DNA of 35,132 bases from Actinoplanes solisilvae (GTDB lineage Bacteria; Actinomycetota; Actinomycetes; Mycobacteriales; Micromonosporaceae): contig NZ_RJAC01000043.1 of NCBI RefSeq assembly GCF_003999975.1, forward strand, positions 1-35,132, written 5' to 3'. The number at the start of each line of letters is the position of its first letter. The first letter of the stretch is position 1. Below, one piece after another: positions 32,993-35,132 of the stretch. Below the pieces are notes generated by a model, which was not told where the DNA came from, made no database searches, and saw only the letters and a list, made by a program, of their open reading frames with translations. Position numbers and translations under genes: made by a program.

Positions 32993-33329
32993 GGGCCGAG
33001 GCTACGCGGAAGCGGTGAGGAACTGCGTCTGAATCTGCACGTCGCGCCCGCCGACGGGAGCGAGGCGCCGGTGTCGCCGTCGATGGTCGAGGGCCGCTCG
33101 AACTCCGCGCGGCCGAGAGGGGGTGTTATCTGCTCGTCTGTCGATAATCAGTAGTGCTCATTGGCCTGCGATAGTGACTGTGGGCAGCGGTTACTGGAAT
33201 GTTGTTCGGGACCGCGCGGTGGCGTCGCATGCCACGTTCTAGGCGAATGACAATATGTCTCTTGACTAGTGGTCATGCGGCTGGGGAGACTGCTTTCGCT
33301 GCGATGGAGCGGGCGGAAAGGGGGGAACC
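32993..33329. other. Spacer left of the IS607-type element
   Basis: No intact gene was found. On the minus strand a tail reading GGRDVQIQTQFLTASA stops at TAG 33002, 9 bases before trmO, and could be the remains of a gene cut by the insertion. From about 33128 the sequence becomes distinctly AT-richer than its surroundings, plausibly the left end of the element. The TnpA remnant start is preceded by GGAAAGGGGGGAACC (a strong Shine-Dalgarno). Confidence 0.35.
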
Positions 33330-33641
33330 GTGAGCGAGTGTGTGTGTTCCGGTGTCGCCTCTGCGGTCTCAGCGCCGGGCCGTGATGCCGCCGGTTGGTT
33401 CAAGGTCGCGTGGCAGGATCGTCAGGCTGTTGACCGGGTTGTCGTTGAAGTGTCGGGACTCCCCTTGACCGCGCGGGGCCGCCGCTGTCTGCTGGTTGTC
33501 GCCCCGGGCGGGTCCAGCGACTTGGTGCGCGACGTTACGAAGGCCATGACTTCGTTGTACGCCCGGTTGTACGGTCGTCGGGCTGCTGCGGGCCGGGCTC
33601 ACCGTACGGTCGCGGTCCTCACCGGGGATGGCTTGAGGTGA
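33330..33641 (+). pseudogene. tnpA: Truncated IS607-type TnpA serine recombinase
   Basis: The 103-residue frame has a C-terminal half that matches the end of the IS607 TnpA resolvase domain: GRRCLLVVAPGGSSDLVRDV then TKAMTSLYARLYGRRAAAGR (usual form VVxxGxxxDDLVRDMxEVLTSxCARLYGRR). The N-terminal MerR-like HTH and the catalytic Ser motif are missing, replaced by about 45 unrelated residues beginning SECVCSGVASAVSAPGRDAA. Internal deletion of a longer tnpA is the likely history. Recombinase activity is not expected. A good Shine-Dalgarno precedes GTG 33330, and the stop overlaps tnpB (GTGA), so it may now mainly drive translation of TnpB. Confidence 0.8.
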
Positions 33642-35017
33642 AGACGTTCCAGGCCTACCGGTTCGCCCTCGACCTGACACCCCGCCAGCACCGCAATGTG
33701 CTCGCGCACGCTGGGGCGGCCCGGGTCGCCCACAACTGGGCGCTGGCGAGGGTCACGGCCGTGATCGGTCAGCGGGCCGCGGAACGCTCGTACGGGGTGC
33801 CCGACGGGTTGCTGACCCCGGCGGTGTCGTGGTCGCTCGCAGGGCTGCGCAAGATGTGGAACGCGGTCAAGCCTCAGGTGGCGCCGTGGTGGGCTGAGGT
33901 ATCCAAGGAAGCGTTCAACACCGGCCTGGACGCGCTCGCCCGCGGGTTGAAGAACTGGGCCGACTCCCGGACGGGCAAACGTGCAGGTCGCGCGACCGGG
34001 TTCCCACGATTCAAGGCACGCCGCCGCACCACCCCGAGTGTGCGGTTCACGACCGGGGCGATCCGGGTCGAGCCGGACCGCAAACATGTGGTGCTGCCCC
34101 GGCTGGGCCGGTTGAAGCTGCACGAATCGGCCCGTAAACTCGCCCGCCGCCTCGAGGCCGGCACCGCCCGGATCCTGTCCGCCACCGTGCGCCGCGACGG
34201 CGGGCGCTGGCACGTGTCGTTCACCGTCGAAGTCGACCGAGCCGAACGAACCCCGGCCCGGCCGGATTCCGTGATCGGCGTCGACGTCGGGATCAAACAC
34301 CTGGCCGTCTTGTCCACCGGCGATCCCGTGCCGAATCCACGCCACCTGGCCGCCGCACAAACCCGGCTGCGAGCGCTGGGCCGGGCCCTGTCCCGCAAGA
34401 CCGGACCCGACCGCAGAACCGGACAGCGTCCGTCACAACGCTGGCAGCGCGCGGCGGCACGGCTCGGCCGGGCGCACGCCCGGGTCGCGAACCTGCGCCG
34501 CGACACCATCCACAAGCTCACCAGCAAGTTGGCCGCGACCTACGGCACGATGGTGATCGAAGATCTCAACGTCGCCGGCATGCTCACCAACCGCAGGCTG
34601 GCCCGGCACATCGCCGACGCCGGGTTCGCCGAACTCCGCCGCCAGTTGGCCTACAAGACCTCGTGGAACGGCGGCCGGCTCGTGGTGGCCGACCGCTGGT
34701 ATCCGTCATCCAAGACCTGCTCGGCCTGTGGCACAGTGAAAACCAAGCTGGCCCTGTCCGAGCGTAACTACCGGTGTGAGACGTGCGGGCTGAGCATCGA
34801 CCGCGACCGCAACGCCGCCCTGAACCTCGCCGCGCTAGCGGCTGAGTTCGATACCGCCGGGAGTGGCTCGGTGGCAGCACGTGGAGCCGACCAGAAGACC
34901 CGCGCACGCGGGCAGGTGGCCGTGAAGCGTGAACCCGGCACCACACTTGTGGGTCAGGCCGGGACCGTCCCGCCGCAAGGCAGGACTACCGATCATGTGC
35001 TGACCAAAGCACACTGA
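33638..35017 (+). CDS. tnpB: TnpB RNA-guided nuclease with intact catalytic triad
   Basis: The product is 459 residues. RuvC-I is GVDVGIKHLAVLS with Asp216, RuvC-II is VIEDLNVAGM with Glu308, and RuvC-III is DRDRNAALNL with Asp390. A four-Cys zinc ribbon lies between (Cys361, Cys364, Cys380, Cys383). The N-terminal wedge/REC region and the GFPRFK motif (121-126) are present. TnpB proteins are omegaRNA-guided DNA nucleases, the ancestors of Cas12. A roughly 60-residue polar tail after residue 400 (for example ARGADQKTRARGQVAVKREP) is common in actinobacterial IS607 TnpBs and overlaps the expected omegaRNA coding region. GTG 33638 overlaps the TnpA stop, implying coupled translation. All key residues are present, so activity is plausible. 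Confidence 0.93.
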   Translation: MKTFQAYRFALDLTPRQHRNVLAHAGAARVAHNWALARVTAVIGQRAAERSYGVPDGLLTPAVSWSLAGLRKMWNAVKPQVAPWWAEVSKEAFNTGLDALARGLKNWADSRTGKRAGRATGFPRFKARRRTTPSVRFTTGAIRVEPDRKHVVLPRLGRLKLHESARKLARRLEAGTARILSATVRRDGGRWHVSFTVEVDRAERTPARPDSVIGVDVGIKHLAVLSTGDPVPNPRHLAAAQTRLRALGRALSRKTGPDRRTGQRPSQRWQRAAARLGRAHARVANLRRDTIHKLTSKLAATYGTMVIEDLNVAGMLTNRRLARHIADAGFAELRRQLAYKTSWNGGRLVVADRWYPSSKTCSACGTVKTKLALSERNYRCETCGLSIDRDRNAALNLAALAAEFDTAGSGSVAARGADQKTRARGQVAVKREPGTTLVGQAGTVPPQGRTTDHVLTKAH

Positions 35018-35040
35018 AAGACATCCCAGGAGTTTGAATG
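34860..35040 (+). ncRNA. Probable omegaRNA region at the 3' end of tnpB
   Basis: In TnpB systems the guide RNA is transcribed from the 3' part of tnpB through the right end of the element, with the guide taken from the flanking sequence. Here that is the DNA coding for the low-complexity C-terminal tail plus about 23 bases beyond the stop. Limits are approximate, and no structure was computed. Confidence 0.35.
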
Positions 35041-35132
35041 TCAAGCGGCAGCGTCGATGAGGTGAGCGGACCAGGCGGTCGCCTCGTTGTAGGGTGTGCC
35101 GGTTTTGAGGCATCCGTGCAGGATGCCGACGA
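35041..35132 (-). CDS. C-terminal end of a probable transposase, truncated by the window edge
   Basis: The minus-strand frame encodes VGILHGCLKTGTPYNEATAW followed by SAHLIDAAA and a TGA at 35041-35043. The GILHGCLKTxTxYxExTAW pattern resembles the C-terminus of actinobacterial insertion-sequence transposases (IS110-like is the best guess). Only 29 residues are visible, so the family is uncertain. It converges with tnpB, with 23 bases between stops. Confidence 0.5.
   Translation of the reverse strand, partial: VGILHGCLKTGTPYNEATAWSAHLIDAAA

Larger units (their letters stand above)
33330..35017 (+). mobile_element. IS607-type element (core), ends not resolved
   Basis: The block contains an IS607-like TnpA remnant and a coupled TnpB. 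IS607 elements insert through a serine recombinase and lack terminal inverted repeats, so ends cannot be set by eye. The left end may lie in the AT-richer stretch from about 33128, and the right end a short distance past 35017, where another transposase tail begins at 35041. With TnpA truncated, the element is probably not self-mobile. Confidence 0.7.

Noticed and set aside
33330..33641. Intact TnpA serine recombinase
   Set aside because: At 103 residues only the C-terminal part matches; the HTH and catalytic serine region are missing.

Overview
The window is a high-GC (roughly 70%) stretch of actinobacterial chromosome. Pervasive GTG/TTG starts, third-position GC that opens long shadow frames on both strands, AfsR-like NB-ARC regulators, paired dynamin-like GTPases, class I P450s and an Hsp70 fused to a beta-propeller all point to a filamentous actinomycete. 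Micromonosporaceae (an Actinoplanes-like organism) is the best guess, but that is inference. It looks like an accessory region: several gene remnants, two transposase-related sequences at the right end, and no core ribosomal or central-metabolic operon.

Left part (1-12,283). An unidentified partial reading frame (1-120, +) converges with a 1,679-residue membrane-anchored NACHT ATPase with a long helical-repeat tail (70-5109, -). Next is a frameshifted, apparently dead gene (5234-6066, -). A minus-strand group follows, transcribed in the order aidB-like flavoprotein, MFS transporter, 71-residue holin-like membrane protein. Divergent from aidB is an HTH/NB-ARC/TPR regulator (9499-11715, +), then a small hypothetical gene (11819-12283).

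Middle part (12,284-19,500). A five-copy 35-bp tandem repeat sits upstream of a translationally coupled pair of dynamin-like GTPases (12801-14501 and 14498-15871, +) closed by a terminator-like hairpin. Then come a remnant of an Old Yellow Enzyme-type oxidoreductase, a palindromic operator-like site, a small lipoprotein gene, a second gene fragment, and a large minus-strand Hsp70-transmembrane-TolB-like propeller fusion.

Right-centre part (19,500-28,330). A probable plus-strand operon encodes a GH92 alpha-mannosidase (with a problematic start), a GT4 glycosyltransferase, a cytochrome P450 and a 311-residue hypothetical protein. It meets tail to tail, with no spacer, a minus-strand pair (second P450 and a 188-residue hypothetical). 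A 12-bp tandem repeat lies just upstream of the second P450. A secreted trypsin-like protease and a 47-residue small gene follow on the minus strand.

Right end (28,456-35,132). An HTH-NTPase-Sel1/TPR protein (+) converges with a minus-strand group: TrmO-like tRNA methyltransferase, two overlapping HEAT-like proteins and a HAD-like protein. The end is an IS607-type element with a truncated TnpA and a catalytically intact TnpB, then the C-terminus of another probable transposase.

No tRNA, rRNA or CRISPR array was seen. The strongest candidates for unusual biology are the membrane NACHT protein, the Hsp70-propeller fusion, the HTH-NTPase-Sel1 protein, the TnpB with its probable omegaRNA, and the 35-bp repeat next to the dynamin operon. 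None can be called a new system from sequence alone.
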